Shown here one piece after another: positions 9,112 to 17,730 of a stretch of 64,000 nt of DNA. Position 1 is the stretch's first letter, and each line of letters starts with the position of its first letter. The notes under the pieces are model-generated. The model was given only the letters and a program-made list of their open reading frames with translations. It was not told the origin of the DNA and did not search any database. The DNA comes from Hyphomicrobium sp. NDB2Meth4 (GTDB lineage: Bacteria; Pseudomonadota; Alphaproteobacteria; Rhizobiales; Hyphomicrobiaceae). The DNA lies in NCBI RefSeq assembly GCF_900117445.1, contig NZ_FPEJ01000001.1, positions 1-64,000 of the forward strand, read 5' to 3'. The position numbers and the translations under genes are program-made.

Positions 9112-9660
9112 GTGTGGTTTCGTAATCTGACAATCGCCGCCTTCCTTCTGATCGGTGCACATCAAGCAGCGGCGCAGGAAGATTATCCGGCAGACGGCAA
9201 GATCGGCGTCAAGTACGGCCCCTGGGAGATAAGACCCGAGCACGGCGGCAGCGTCGCGCGCAACATCATCGATGCCGACAACTGGCGGTATTACGCGTTC
9301 TGGGTCGAGCCGCTGATCGTCGAGGTCATGACCCAAGGCGGCCATATGGTCGGCGGAACGCTCACCGTCGAGGGCGGAGTGACGAGCAAGTTCATCTGTT
9401 ACGCCGGCGGCGACCGTTGCACGGCGGATCGAACGAAGGTGAATACAGGCCTGCGCACAGGCCGGTACGCCGTTCTGGAGCTCGATCTCACCGAAGGCAG
9501 GAAGGCCGGGCCCTTCAACATTCCACTCGAGGGTCTGTCCGCGTTTCTCTTCATGGGCGGCAACCAGGGCGATAACAGTCCGGCCCCGCCGAAGCCACCA
9601 CCGCCCAAGTGGGAGAACATGAACCCTGAGCCCGAGGTCAACCCGCAGCCGAGACGGTAG
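9112..9660 (+). CDS. Hypothetical secreted protein
   Basis: Unrecognised 182-residue protein with a clear signal peptide: WFRNLTIAAFLLIGAHQAAAQ, with cleavage likely after AAA-Q near residue 21. The mature part is probably beta-rich, with two cysteines (FICYAGGDRC) that could form a disulphide, and ends in a Pro-rich tail (PAPPKPPPPKW) that may cross the cell wall or bind a partner. I start at GTG 9112 because AAGAGG lies eight bases upstream and this places the signal peptide at the N-terminus. The same frame open from 8905 is only overlap with the Sel1/TPR gene. It lies between that gene and the NADAR gene on the same strand, so it is likely a periplasmic member of the same system. Confidence 0.65.
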   Translation: MWFRNLTIAAFLLIGAHQAAAQEDYPADGKIGVKYGPWEIRPEHGGSVARNIIDADNWRYYAFWVEPLIVEVMTQGGHMVGGTLTVEGGVTSKFICYAGGDRCTADRTKVNTGLRTGRYAVLELDLTEGRKAGPFNIPLEGLSAFLFMGGNQGDNSPAPPKPPPPKWENMNPEPEVNPQPRR

Positions 9661-9682
9661 CGCTAAGCGACGGGAATAGAGC

Positions 9683-10207
9683 ATGGTCACCGACGGAGCG
9701 GAAATCATTGTCCCGCCGGACAACCGCATACTCTACTTCGGGCGCGACCGCGATCACTTCGCTTTTCTCTCGCATTTCCATCCAAGTCCGATCGTCATCG
9801 ATGGCGAGGACTGGCCGACGGTGGAGCACTACTACCAAGCGCAGAAATCGGCCGACCCTGCATACAAAGCGGCAATTCGCGCCGCTATTAAACCCGGCAT
9901 GGCGAAGCGCCTTGCAGCACCGCCATCTGCGCCGCGCCGCATCTCGCAGCAGTCGTGGTTTCGCAAGCACGGCAAGGAACCGCGCCCCGACTGGCACGAT
10001 GTGAAGCTCGCCATTATGCGCCGCACCGATCACGCCAAGTTCTCTCAGAACCCCGAACTGGCTGCACGCCTTCTCGCCACCGGCGATGCCGAGTTGGTGG
10101 AGGATTCGCCCGGCGAGCCATTCTGGGGCACCGGCCCGGACGGCGCCGGTCTCAACTGGGCGGGCCGAATCTTGATGGAGGTGCGCAGCCGGCTGCGCAG
10201 TTCCTAG
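9683..10207 (+). CDS. NADAR-family protein (N-glycosidase / ADP-ribose processing fold)
   Basis: NADAR (YbiA/RibX-like) domain protein, 174 residues, essentially one domain. Diagnostic matches to the family are FAFLSHFHPSPIVIDG, the core WPTVEHYYQAQK around residues 38-49, FRKHGKEPRPDW, KFSQNPELAARLLATG and the C-terminal WGTGPDGAGLNWAGRILMEVR (quoted here only in part for length). Known members are N-glycosidases acting on riboflavin-pathway intermediates or enzymes that remove ADP-ribose from nucleic acid; some act as antitoxins to DarT-type ADP-ribosyltransferases. No such toxin is visible nearby. It starts 22 bases after the secreted-protein gene and closes the operon. Because NADAR genes are often linked to phage conflict, this gene gives the strongest functional hint for the cluster. 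Confidence 0.85.
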   Translation: MVTDGAEIIVPPDNRILYFGRDRDHFAFLSHFHPSPIVIDGEDWPTVEHYYQAQKSADPAYKAAIRAAIKPGMAKRLAAPPSAPRRISQQSWFRKHGKEPRPDWHDVKLAIMRRTDHAKFSQNPELAARLLATGDAELVEDSPGEPFWGTGPDGAGLNWAGRILMEVRSRLRSS

Positions 10208-10484
10208 CAACGCGCGTGACCGCAGGCGCTTGCAGCGCTTAGTGTAGTCAGCCGGTTCACCTCCAAGAGCGGACCTGGTCAGCGATCGTCCAGGGGGGCG
10301 CCGACTAGTTCTGGCTGATGACAGCTTCTGGGACGAACCTGTCGTCCTCAGCTCACACGAGCGGTAAACGGTAACCCTCTCTTGAGGCCCGTCAGGGACT
10401 ACAGGCGCGCCTCCTATCCGAACCAATCGCAGCTGCGGACGGTTGTCCTTGGCAGCCAATACCGACGATACGCAGGAGAATCCA

Positions 10485-10832
10485 ATGAGAGTTCGCAAGT
10501 TCGCAAAAGCCGATGCTTCGTTCCAACGCTCACCGGGACAAGATGGCGACGTCTTCGCCGCTAACATGGTCGATCAGCGACACGGAGCGCCTATCACCAT
10601 CGGTTTCGGACGGTATGGGCCAAACCAAGTTCTCGATGAGGTGCTTGCTGTCGATGATGTTATGGTGATCCTCGAAGGGCGGCTTTCGGTTTCGACAGAT
10701 TCTGCGGAGATGACCGCTGAGCCTGGTGAAATCGTCTACATGCCCAAGGGTCAGAAGGTTAGCATCCGCTCTCACGAACAAGGTGCCGTCACTGCATACG
10801 TGACGTATCCACACTGGGAGGAGGCTCTCTGA
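10485..10832 (+). CDS. Small cupin-domain protein (EutQ-like)
   Basis: Single-domain cupin of 115 residues. The beta-barrel pattern is visible in EVLAVDDVMVILEGRLSVS and EMTAEPGEIVYMPKGQKVSI, which match cupin motifs 1 and 2. The usual metal-binding His residues are not all present, because the first motif has VLAVDDV rather than HxHxxxE. It could be a sugar- or metabolite-binding or isomerase cupin similar to the EutQ C-terminal domain. The start at 10485 follows an AGGAGA at 10473-10478. It is separated from the NADAR gene by about 277 bases in which I see nothing, and is likely an independent transcription unit. Confidence 0.7.
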   Translation: MRVRKFAKADASFQRSPGQDGDVFAANMVDQRHGAPITIGFGRYGPNQVLDEVLAVDDVMVILEGRLSVSTDSAEMTAEPGEIVYMPKGQKVSIRSHEQGAVTAYVTYPHWEEAL

Positions 10833-11040
10833 CGACATCTGCGACTTCGAAAAGCGGACTTTGTTACGACAGGCACGCACGGGCGGCGAGTTCCACGGTC
10901 GTTACCGTCGTTGTTGGGACAAAGCGCTTGTCCGTTCGGGGCTGCGCTGGCAACCCTACTATAGCCGACCCAGCGATCGGCTCCCGCAGCCCACCCGAGC
11001 ACCGCTTGGCATCAAGAGGCCTCACACCCAGAACACGTGT

Positions 11041-11307
11041 TCAGTGGGACTGTACGGCCGTCTTGGCCGCGCCGTTGACCTCGTGGTCAAACGCGAAGGC
11101 TTTGGAGTCCGGCTCGGCAACTGCGATGGCATTCGCCAGCTCAGAAGGCAATTCTTCGGTGCGGTAGACCCAGCGCTCACAGCGATGGTTCTCCGACAAG
11201 ATTAGCGAGCGCCGGTCCTCCTTGGTGGCGCTGAGCGCTTTGGTCAATGTTCGACCGACCAAAGCTCCAAATTGCCTGATGGCATTTGCCGTCGATGCGC
11301 GCGGCAT
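11041..11307 (-). CDS. Small hypothetical protein downstream of resolvase
   Basis: Unrecognised 88-residue protein, mixed charged, with no membrane segment or signal. It begins 13 bases after the stop of the upstream resolvase gene and has a strong AGGAGG Shine-Dalgarno about seven bases before its ATG, so it is probably translated as the second gene of that operon. A helical stretch rich in Leu/Thr/Lys (RTLTKALSATKEDRR) precedes an acidic C-terminal half. It might be a resolvase accessory or cargo protein; nothing in the sequence decides this. Confidence 0.5.
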   Translation of the reverse strand: MPRASTANAIRQFGALVGRTLTKALSATKEDRRSLILSENHRCERWVYRTEELPSELANAIAVAEPDSKAFAFDHEVNGAAKTAVQSH

Positions 11308-11320
11308 ATCTTGGCTCCTC

Positions 11321-11881
11321 CTAGCGAACGCCTGCCTTCAGCGCTCGCGCCAACGTCGGCCGTGAGATTCTCAGTTGACGCGCGACCGCAGCTACAGTCG
11401 TGCAACCATCATCTAGAGCGGCGAGAGCGGCCTGAACTTCCTTCGTTCCCAATAGTTTTGGCCGACCGAGCCGTTTACCACGCTTGCGCGCGGCGGCAAT
11501 TCCGGCACGCGTTCGCTCGCTGATAAGAGCACGTTCGAATTCAGCCAGCGCGCCCATGACGTGAAACAGCAATCGACCGCTTGGCGTAGCGGTATCAATT
11601 GCCTCACAAAGCGACACGAAACCAACGCCTCTTTCCCGAAGCACATTGATGAGATCGATCAGGTGAGAGAGGCTCCTGCCGAGCCTGTCGAGGCGCCAAG
11701 CCACAACCATATCGCCAGGTCGAGCTGTTGTAAGCAGCATGTCGAGTGCGGGACGGCTCGTCCGCGCGCCTGAAACACCCTCATCGCGGAAGATCTGCTC
11801 GCATCCGGCAGCCACAAGCGCATCGACTTGCAGCGCGAGGCTTTGGTCATCGGTTGAAACGCGCGCATAGCCGATTTTCAT
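11321..11881 (-). CDS. Serine recombinase (resolvase/invertase family)
   Basis: Small serine recombinase of 186 residues. The catalytic domain begins at residue 1 with MKIGYARVSTDDQSL, where the Ser of the RVST motif is the nucleophile. It continues with VVAWRLDRLGRS (RLxRSxxD motif) and FHVMGALAEFERALISERT (the E helix). The C-terminus carries a HTH (CTTVAAVARQLRISRPTLAR). I start at ATG 11881; the open frame up to 11938 adds 19 residues unlike the family. Length matches Tn3/Hin-type resolvases. It heads a two-gene leftward unit. With no transposase beside it, it is probably a remnant of an older mobile element. Confidence 0.9.
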   Translation of the reverse strand: MKIGYARVSTDDQSLALQVDALVAAGCEQIFRDEGVSGARTSRPALDMLLTTARPGDMVVAWRLDRLGRSLSHLIDLINVLRERGVGFVSLCEAIDTATPSGRLLFHVMGALAEFERALISERTRAGIAAARKRGKRLGRPKLLGTKEVQAALAALDDGCTTVAAVARQLRISRPTLARALKAGVR

Positions 11882-12064
11882 AGACACACGAAGAGCGATG
11901 CCTCCGGGGAGGCAAGAGGGGTCTCGTCGCCCCGCCATAAGTTGGGTCGTCCACAGGTTATCAAAATCGGACCTTTCTGATCGCTGGCCGGGAGCTGTTC
12001 ACAAGCTCGCTCAACCCGCGCCAGGAGCGTAATCCGCCAGACGAACACCCGGCAAATGTTTCTC

Positions 12065-12088
12065 GCTCAAAATGCTCCCCTTTTGAGC
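12065..12088. promoter_or_regulatory. Inverted repeat upstream of AlpA-like HTH gene
   Basis: Perfect 8-base inverted repeat GCTCAAAA (12065-12072) and TTTTGAGC (12081-12088), separated by eight bases, ending 19 bases before the ATG of the small HTH protein. The position between promoter and start suits an operator bound by that protein or another element regulator. It has no T-tract and so is not a terminator. Confidence 0.45.
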
Positions 12089-12107
12089 ATCTGTGGAGAG
12101 CTAGATC

Positions 12108-12326
12108 ATGCTGCGGAACTATCTTCGATCTGCCGAGGCGGCTGAGTACATGCGTCTGAGCCGTCGCACGCTGGAAGACATGCGGTATTCAGGCAGCGGA
12201 CCGAAATATTACAAGATGGGGCCCCACCCCAGATCCCACGTACTCTATACGAAAGAGGATATCGACGCCTGGCTTGACGAGCGGCACGTCGGATCATCCG
12301 CAGAGTTCGGTGCGAGGTCACGATGA
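12108..12326 (+). CDS. AlpA/excisionase-like HTH protein
   Basis: Small HTH_17-type (MerR-like winged helix) DNA-binding protein, 72 residues. The pattern YLRSAEAAEYMRLSRRTLEDMRYSG followed by PKYYKMG and VLYTKEDIDAWLDE is typical of AlpA, phage excisionase and plasmid regulators. The Shine-Dalgarno is GGAGAG a few bases upstream. It lies about 150 bases from the first tRNA fragment, the usual place for a recombination-directionality factor beside an att site. No integrase of the same element remains next to it, so it may be a leftover of an earlier insertion or serve the island to the right. Confidence 0.75.
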   Translation: MLRNYLRSAEAAEYMRLSRRTLEDMRYSGSGPKYYKMGPHPRSHVLYTKEDIDAWLDERHVGSSAEFGARSR

Positions 12327-12475
12327 GCAGTCACCCTTATCAGTGCAGGCAAAAACCTCGCTCAGGTTACGGGTGACTACGGAGCGGTACTGTCGCTCAC
12401 GGGATCTTTGGTTTGCTCTATGGCGCAAGCAATTGTAGCTTTGCATTGAGGTAGGAAGTCGGGATGCGATTGAGT

Positions 12476-12523
12476 TCCCCCGACAGGATTTGAACCTGTG
12501 ACCCCCAGATTAGGAATCTGGTG
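12476..12523 (-). pseudogene. 3' half of a tRNA-Arg(CCT), truncated
   Basis: Read on the minus strand, it has an anticodon arm CCAGA-TTCCTAA-TCTGG (anticodon CCT), a variable region GGGTC and a complete T-arm CAGG-TTCAAAT-CCTG. The D-arm and 5' acceptor strand are absent: homology stops just before the anticodon stem, and the 3' end lacks an encoded CCA. It is therefore a fragment left by integration, not a working tRNA. Confidence 0.6.
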
Positions 12524-12603
12524 ATCGAATTTGTGAAACGTTACGGACGGCGACGTTGGTTTACGGCTCGCTTCGGTATTTCTTAGCCGAGCGGCGAGTC
12601 TTT

Positions 12604-12656
12604 TTCGAACCCGTAACCCTCAGATTCGTAGTCTGGTGCACGCTCCGCTAGCGTGC
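12604..12656 (-). pseudogene. Degenerate tRNA-Arg-like fragment
   Basis: On the minus strand this resembles the neighbouring tRNA fragment: 26 of 32 bases match between 12607-12638 and 12492-12523. The anticodon loop reads CTACGAA (ACG), but the stem has a mismatch, and the T-arm runs into unrelated sequence after GGTTCGA. A perfect 7-base inverted repeat GCACGCT/AGCGTGC (12638-12656) replaces the D-arm. It is probably a second truncated att remnant. Confidence 0.45.
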
Positions 12657-13125
12657 TTACGGATGATCACGTTCGCGTACTGGTCGCCACTGTAATTCGA
12701 CAGTTCTGCAGCCGTTCGAGGAGATTCTGTCCCGAACACGGGGACGTCCGATCCACAATCCGACGGTCGCACTACTGAGGAGCGCAGGGCAGGTTACGTT
12801 GGGTTACGGCGCCCACTGTGGCTACCCTGTCTGAATTGCACTCTAGATCTCCAGTCCCCCAGAGAGGGGAACTCCCAGTCACGGGCTTACGGCGTGATAC
12901 GGCGCACCACGGACTGATACGGCATTTCCGACCCCGCGCCTGCGCACGCACGTGCTTGGAGCGACGATCGAGTCAGGGGCCCTTTCAGCGATTCCCTCCG
13001 TTATGATATCAATGCTCGCGCGGACATAACTCTCGACCCAACTTCTGACCCAACCTCGCGATATTCCTAGCAGCCAGAGCGTCTGATTTTGCCTTGGAAA
13101 TCAAACATTTGCGCACGGCGCTGGC

Positions 13126-13154
13126 GGAGGGTTCGAGTCCTCTTCTGGGCACCA
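13126..13154 (+). pseudogene. tRNA 3' end (T-arm, acceptor strand and CCA) at island border
   Basis: The sequence has the T-loop TTCGAGT in a G-rich/C-rich context, then TCTGGGC, discriminator A and CCA, as in the 3' end of a tRNA. Upstream I cannot fold a normal anticodon or D-arm; only a partial acceptor match (CCAGA near 13075) is seen. The body may be degraded or replaced by earlier insertions. The T-loop part is present only here and not at the right border, so this is the tRNA-proximal side of the island. Confidence 0.5.
13136..13154 (+). repeat. Left attachment repeat (attL) of the island
   Basis: A 19-base direct repeat whose other copy is at 31662-31680; both end in TCTGGGCACCA. The bases on either side differ between the copies, which defines the repeat. 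It coincides with a tRNA 3' end, the usual target of tyrosine integrases, and lies 86 bases before the integrase start codon. Confidence 0.85.
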
Positions 13155-13240
13155 GGACTTTTCTAAGTCCTTGAGGCGTCGTAAGCATCGAGCATCATTG
13201 AGAAATCGGACACCCGACTGCCACACAGGGGTGCCCCACA

Positions 13241-14920
13241 ATGGTGCTTTTTATGACCCGCCCAACGAAACGTTCCGGCTCATCCAACCAACAGTTCCGA
13301 AAGCGTGTACCTGCCGACGTTCAGCACGTCGCCCGCGGCGAGACCATCGTATTCTCGCTACCGAAAGCGCTGACCGGAGATGAGTGCATCGAGGTGACTG
13401 CACAGATCGGGACGCACGTGGAGTTTTCCCTGCGCACGTCAGACCCGGCTCTGGTGAAGCTTCGCCTCAGCAAGGCGTCGGAACACTTCGAGCGCACCAT
13501 GGCTGCCTACCGCGAAGGCCCGCAGCGGCTAACTCACAAAGAGTGTGTAACAATCGCGGGCATCCTCTATCGCGACTTGGCTCAGAACTTCGAGGACAAT
13601 CCTGGCGAGGCAGAAATCTGGCAGCTTGTTCGCAACGCGAATGACCGCGCCGCCTCCTCACCGGAGCGAATGGAGCATTGGTTTGGCCCCAGCGCAGATG
13701 AGCTTCTTTCCAAATTGGGCATCAAGACGGATCGTGAGAGCCGCAAGGCCCTGCTGCGGGAAGTCGCCAACGCATTCAACGACGCCGCTGCGAAGCTCAA
13801 ACGGAACGCAGAAGGCGACTTTCGCCCCGACCCTGTAGCCGAGCGCTTCCCGAAGTGGGAAGCCGCTAACAGCGGGGTGCCGAAAGCTAACGGCTCAGGG
13901 GGCGCCCTGACGCCCACCGAGCTTTTCGAACTCTGGCAGCGGCATCCCGACCAGAAAACGGTCACGCCAAGCACATTGGCGTCTTACTCGGCTGTCTTCG
14001 AAAATCTCAAAGCCTTCCTTGTGAAGCGCTACGGAGCGGAGCCAACCGCGCCCAGCCTCACCCGCGACGACTTTCGCGCATTCATCGACATGCGCTCCGA
14101 AAAGGACGCGGTTTCAGCTAACACGATCAACCGCGGAGACCTCGCGGCGATTAACGCAGTGTTCAACTGGGCAGTCGAACAAGACAAGCTGACAACCAAT
14201 CCAGCCGACGGCGTCAAGCGCAAGGTTCGAAAAGGCGCCGAAGGGGAAAACAAAAAGCGCAAGACGATCAACGAAGCTGAGGCGCGGGCGATCCTTAGAC
14301 ACGCCTTGAACTACCCAGCAAGGGCAAGCCGGCGAGAAGACCCAAAGCTAGTTGCGGCCAAGCGTTGGGTTCCCTGGCTGATGGCTTACACTGGGACCCG
14401 AGTAGGTGAAGTCGCCCAGCTGAGAAAGTCCGACGTGGCGCCGTTTGATGGACACCCAGCCATCGCCATCACGGTGGAGGCAGGAACCGTCAAGACCAAG
14501 AGCACGTGGCATATCCCACTGCATCCTCACTTGATCGAGCAAGGCTTCCTTGATTTCGTAGCCAAAGCGGAGGACGGACACATGTTCCTCACCCCGCGCC
14601 CCGACCTCTACCGCCCCGACGCGAAAGCCAGCCGGACGAACGACCCTCGCGGCATCCTGGGTCCTTTGCAGAGCGTGAAGAACAAGCTTGCCGAATTTGT
14701 CAGAGAGGTCATGCCAAACACAGGCAACGGCCCATCACCCAATCACGGCTGGCGTCATCGCTTTAAAGCAGTCGCTCGCCAGTACGGCATCGACCTGGAG
14801 GTGCGCAACGCCTTTGCCGATCATGCCTCAGTTAGCGTCGCTGGCGAGTACGGCAAGGACGAACTCTACGCGGCAATGGTCGCCGCCCTGAGCAAAATCC
14901 CCCGATATGACGTAAAGTGA
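13241..14920 (+). CDS. Tyrosine recombinase (island integrase)
   Basis: Site-specific tyrosine integrase, 559 residues, which would excise and insert the island at the tRNA end 86 bases upstream. An N-terminal ~230-residue region with an arm-type/DUF6538-like start precedes a core-binding SAM-like domain (about 225-340) and the catalytic domain. Catalytic residues: Arg387 in TGTRVGEVAQL, His502 and Arg505 in NHGWRHRFK, and the likely nucleophile Tyr537 in VAGEYGKDELY. A Lys in the beta-hairpin is likely within VKTKSTWH. I start at ATG 13241; a second ATG four codons later is also possible. It appears intact. Confidence 0.92.
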   Translation: MVLFMTRPTKRSGSSNQQFRKRVPADVQHVARGETIVFSLPKALTGDECIEVTAQIGTHVEFSLRTSDPALVKLRLSKASEHFERTMAAYREGPQRLTHKECVTIAGILYRDLAQNFEDNPGEAEIWQLVRNANDRAASSPERMEHWFGPSADELLSKLGIKTDRESRKALLREVANAFNDAAAKLKRNAEGDFRPDPVAERFPKWEAANSGVPKANGSGGALTPTELFELWQRHPDQKTVTPSTLASYSAVFENLKAFLVKRYGAEPTAPSLTRDDFRAFIDMRSEKDAVSANTINRGDLAAINAVFNWAVEQDKLTTNPADGVKRKVRKGAEGENKKRKTINEAEARAILRHALNYPARASRREDPKLVAAKRWVPWLMAYTGTRVGEVAQLRKSDVAPFDGHPAIAITVEAGTVKTKSTWHIPLHPHLIEQGFLDFVAKAEDGHMFLTPRPDLYRPDAKASRTNDPRGILGPLQSVKNKLAEFVREVMPNTGNGPSPNHGWRHRFKAVARQYGIDLEVRNAFADHASVSVAGEYGKDELYAAMVAALSKIPRYDVK

Positions 14921-14948
14921 AAGGGTGGGCAGCCGGGAGGGGGGATAC

Positions 14949-15815
14949 ATGCCTGATCCAGACGATTGGGATGGCTCGATCGATGGAGACCAGCTCTATC
15001 AACAACGCGCTCGGAAGGCCTTGCCTCTCCTGGTGAGACAGGCTGAGGCAGCCCAGACCATAACTTACAGCGATCTTGCTGATGAACTGGCTATGCCGAA
15101 CCCGCGCAACCTTGACTACCCTCTTGGTGCCATCGGCAAGAGGCTGCTGAGCCTAGGAGCGGAGTGGGGCGAAGCCATACCGCCTATCCAATGTGTCGTC
15201 ATCAACAAGGCTGACGGGTTTCCAGGCAAAGGGATTGGGTGGTTCATCAATGAGGAGAATTTCAAAGCGCTCTCCCGTGCTCGCAAGCGTGAAGTGATCC
15301 ACGCAAAGCTACAGGATATCTTTGCCTACCCACGATGGCGTGAGGTTCTGGAGGCCCTCCACCTTCCTTACGTGCCGCAGAATTATACGGAGGCAAACAG
15401 GCGGGCAGCAGCTCTTGGCGGCGGTGGCGAGAGCGATGATCACAAAGTCCTCAAGACTTACGTGGCCAGCACACCTGCCCTACTCGACTTGCCTCTGGGG
15501 ACACCGATCGGCGAGCAAGAGTATCCCTTGCCTTCCGGCGACTCGCTCGACGTTTCCTTCCGGCACCGGAACGAATGGGTCGCGGCCGAGGTCAAGTCGG
15601 CCCGCTCATCTGACGACGACATCATGCGCGGCATTTACCAATGCGTCAAATATCTCGCGGTGATGCGGGCGGTACAAATCACGGAGTCGAAGGAGCGCTC
15701 TGCGCGTGTAGTCCTAGTGCTAGAAGGACCACTTCCGAAATCGCTTGCGGCGCTCAAGAACCAGCTTGGAGTCGAGGTGAAGGACCGGGTCCAGGTGCCC
15801 CCTCGTTCAACCTAG
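14949..15815 (+). CDS. Putative PD-(D/E)XK nuclease-like protein linked to type I R-M
   Basis: Protein of 288 residues without a family name that I can assign. The N-terminal ~110 residues look like a small winged or alkyltransferase-like helical region ([25 protein letters not shown]). The C-terminal third has a restriction-endonuclease signature: [20 protein letters not shown], giving the D...ExK catalytic pattern of PD-(D/E)XK enzymes. I start at ATG 14949 because a G-rich Shine-Dalgarno (GGGAGGGGG) lies just before it. It lies between the integrase and hsdM on the same strand, so it probably works with, or beside, the restriction system. The function is inferred from the motif only. Confidence 0.65.
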   Translation: MPDPDDWDGSIDGDQLYQQRARKALPLLVRQAEAAQTITYSDLADELAMPNPRNLDYPLGAIGKRLLSLGAEWGEAIPPIQCVVINKADGFPGKGIGWFINEENFKALSRARKREVIHAKLQDIFAYPRWREVLEALHLPYVPQNYTEANRRAAALGGGGESDDHKVLKTYVASTPALLDLPLGTPIGEQEYPLPSGDSLDVSFRHRNEWVAAEVKSARSSDDDIMRGIYQCVKYLAVMRAVQITESKERSARVVLVLEGPLPKSLAALKNQLGVEVKDRVQVPPRST

Positions 15816-15894
15816 CGCCCCTCTTCAGGGTCGCCAGCACCATAACACCCCGCTAGATTTGATTCGTGCAGGATCATCGGTCGGGGGCCTAGGC

Positions 15895-17730
15895 GTGAAC
15901 CATCAGAGCTTGTCTTCCTTCATCTGGTCGGTCGCTGACCTGCTGCGGGGGGATTACAAACAATCGGACTACGGCAAGGTTATCCTGCCGTTCACCGTGC
16001 TGCGGCGCCTGGATTGCGTGCTGGAAGGGACCAAGAAAGCTGTGCTCACGGAGCACACGGCTAGGTCGAAGGCAGGCGTCAACCCCGAGCCGTTCCTGCT
16101 CAGGAAGTCAGGGCAGTCGTTCTACAACACCTCACCAATGGACCTGCGCAAGCTCCTGGGCGACCCTGACCGCATCCGCGACAACCTCACGGCCTATGTC
16201 GAGGCATTCTCGCCATCGGTGCGGGACATCTTCGAGCGGTTCGCCTTCCACACCCAGGTGGAGAAGCTGGCGAAGGCCGAGCTGCTCTATCTGGTGGCCG
16301 AGAAGTTCGCCAACATCGACCTGCACCCCGACAAGGTCAGCAACGCCCAGATGGGGCTCGTGTTCGAGGAGCTGATCCGCCGCTTCGCGGAGCTGTCGAA
16401 CGAGACGGCCGGAGAGCACTTCACGCCGCGGGAGGTGATCCGGCTGATGGTCAATCTGCTGTTCGTGGAGGACGACGCGGCGCTGACCAAGTCCAGTGTG
16501 GTGCGCACCATCTACGATCCCACGGCAGGGACGGGCGGCATGTTGTCGGTGGCCGGGGAGTATTTGAGTGAGCTGAACCCCAAGGCCCGGCTCACCATGT
16601 TCGGCCAGGAGCTGAACGATGAGTCCTATGCCATCTGCAAGGCTGACATGCTCATCAAGGGCCAGGACGTGGCCAACATCGTCGCCGGCAACACACTGTC
16701 CGACGATGGCCACCCAGCGCAGAAGTTCGACTACATGCTCTCCAACCCGCCATTCGGTGTGGAGTGGAAGAAGGTGGAGAAGGAGGTTCGCCGCGAGCAC
16801 GAGGTGGAAGGATTCAACGGCCGCTTTGGGCCAGGCCTCCCCCGCGTCTCGGATGGGTCGCTGCTGTTCCTCATGCACCTACTGTCTAAGATGCGCCGCG
16901 CCAAAGACGGTGGCAGCCGCTTCGGCATCGTGCTCAACGGTTCGCCGCTGTTCACGGGTGGGGCGGGAAGCGGGGAGAGCGAAATCAGACGCTACGTCCT
17001 GGAGAACGACCTATTAGAGGCCATCGTCGCACTCCCTACGGACATGTTCTACAACACCGGCATCGCCACCTATGTATGGATCGTCTCCAACCTCAAGCCA
17101 GAACCCCGAAAGGGTAAGGTGCAGCTCATCGACGCCAGCGCCTTCTGGCAGAAGATGCGCAAGGGCCTTGGCTCCAAACGCAAGGAGATGGGCGAGGAGC
17201 ACATCGCAACCGTGACGCGGCTGTTCGGCGCCTGCGTGGAGGCGCAGCTTGCCGCTGTGCTCAATGCGGAAGGCAAGGAACTATCCCGCGAGGTTGTCAC
17301 CGCTGGCGAGAGGAAACCCAAAGCCCCGAAGGGCGGGCAAATCAAGCTGACGCCGATCTCTCGCATCTTTCGCAACGAGGACTTCGGCTATCGAACTATC
17401 ACCGTCGAGCTCCCCCTGCGCGACGAGGACGGCAACGTGGTGCTGATCGAGAGGGGCAAACAGAAAGGCAAGCCACAACCTGACACCTCGCTGCGCGACA
17501 CTGAGAACGTGCCACTCGACGAGGACGTGGTGGCTTACTTCAAACGCGAGGTGTTGCCCCATGCGCCCGATGCCTGGATCGATGAGGAAAAGACCAAGGT
17601 AGGCTACGAGATTCCGTTCAACCGCCACTTCTACGTCTTCGAACCTCCACGCTCGCTCACCGAGATCGACGCCGACCTCAAGCAGGTGACAGCGCGCATC
17701 CTGCAGATGATCGAGGGGCTAACGGCGTGA
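15895..17730 (+). CDS. hsdM: Type I restriction-modification methyltransferase subunit
   Basis: HsdM, the adenine-N6 methyltransferase subunit of a type I complex, 611 residues. The N-terminal helical domain ([16 protein letters not shown]...) is the family's characteristic opening. The SAM motif I is [10 protein letters not shown] and the catalytic motif IV is NPPFGVEW, both in the middle third. The C-terminal region holds a coiled segment that contacts HsdS. I start at GTG 15895, which matches the usual HsdM N-terminus; a TTG at 15859 would add 12 unlike residues. The stop overlaps the GTG of hsdS (GTGA), so translation is coupled. Intact. Confidence 0.95.
   Translation: MNHQSLSSFIWSVADLLRGDYKQSDYGKVILPFTVLRRLDCVLEGTKKAVLTEHTARSKAGVNPEPFLLRKSGQSFYNTSPMDLRKLLGDPDRIRDNLTAYVEAFSPSVRDIFERFAFHTQVEKLAKAELLYLVAEKFANIDLHPDKVSNAQMGLVFEELIRRFAELSNETAGEHFTPREVIRLMVNLLFVEDDAALTKSSVVRTIYDPTAGTGGMLSVAGEYLSELNPKARLTMFGQELNDESYAICKADMLIKGQDVANIVAGNTLSDDGHPAQKFDYMLSNPPFGVEWKKVEKEVRREHEVEGFNGRFGPGLPRVSDGSLLFLMHLLSKMRRAKDGGSRFGIVLNGSPLFTGGAGSGESEIRRYVLENDLLEAIVALPTDMFYNTGIATYVWIVSNLKPEPRKGKVQLIDASAFWQKMRKGLGSKRKEMGEEHIATVTRLFGACVEAQLAAVLNAEGKELSREVVTAGERKPKAPKGGQIKLTPISRIFRNEDFGYRTITVELPLRDEDGNVVLIERGKQKGKPQPDTSLRDTENVPLDEDVVAYFKREVLPHAPDAWIDEEKTKVGYEIPFNRHFYVFEPPRSLTEIDADLKQVTARILQMIEGLTA

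Larger units (their letters stand above)
12367..12922 (+). repeat. Dispersed TTACGG/ATACGG motifs
   Basis: Six TTACGG copies in the same orientation at 12367, 12541, 12561, 12657, 12804 and 12887, plus GATACGG at 12896 and 12915, all within about 560 bases. One reverse copy lies at 12611. Spacing is irregular. Short same-strand repeats beside an att site can be integrase arm-type or excisionase sites; that role is inference. Confidence 0.4.
12327..13240. other. Gene-poor tRNA-remnant and attachment region
   Basis: About 900 bases without a convincing gene. It contains three tRNA-derived fragments (12476-12523, 12604-12656 and 13126-13154), a series of TTACGG motifs and the left attachment repeat. 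Short open frames here (for example 12818-13006) have no family features. The composition fits a site of repeated integration and excision beside tRNA genes. Confidence 0.6.

Noticed and set aside
12476-12523. Functional tRNA-Arg gene
   Set aside because: The D-arm, 5' acceptor strand and encoded CCA are missing.
12818-13006. Short frame within the tRNA-fragment region
   Set aside because: No start signal or motif; region is dominated by att remnants.
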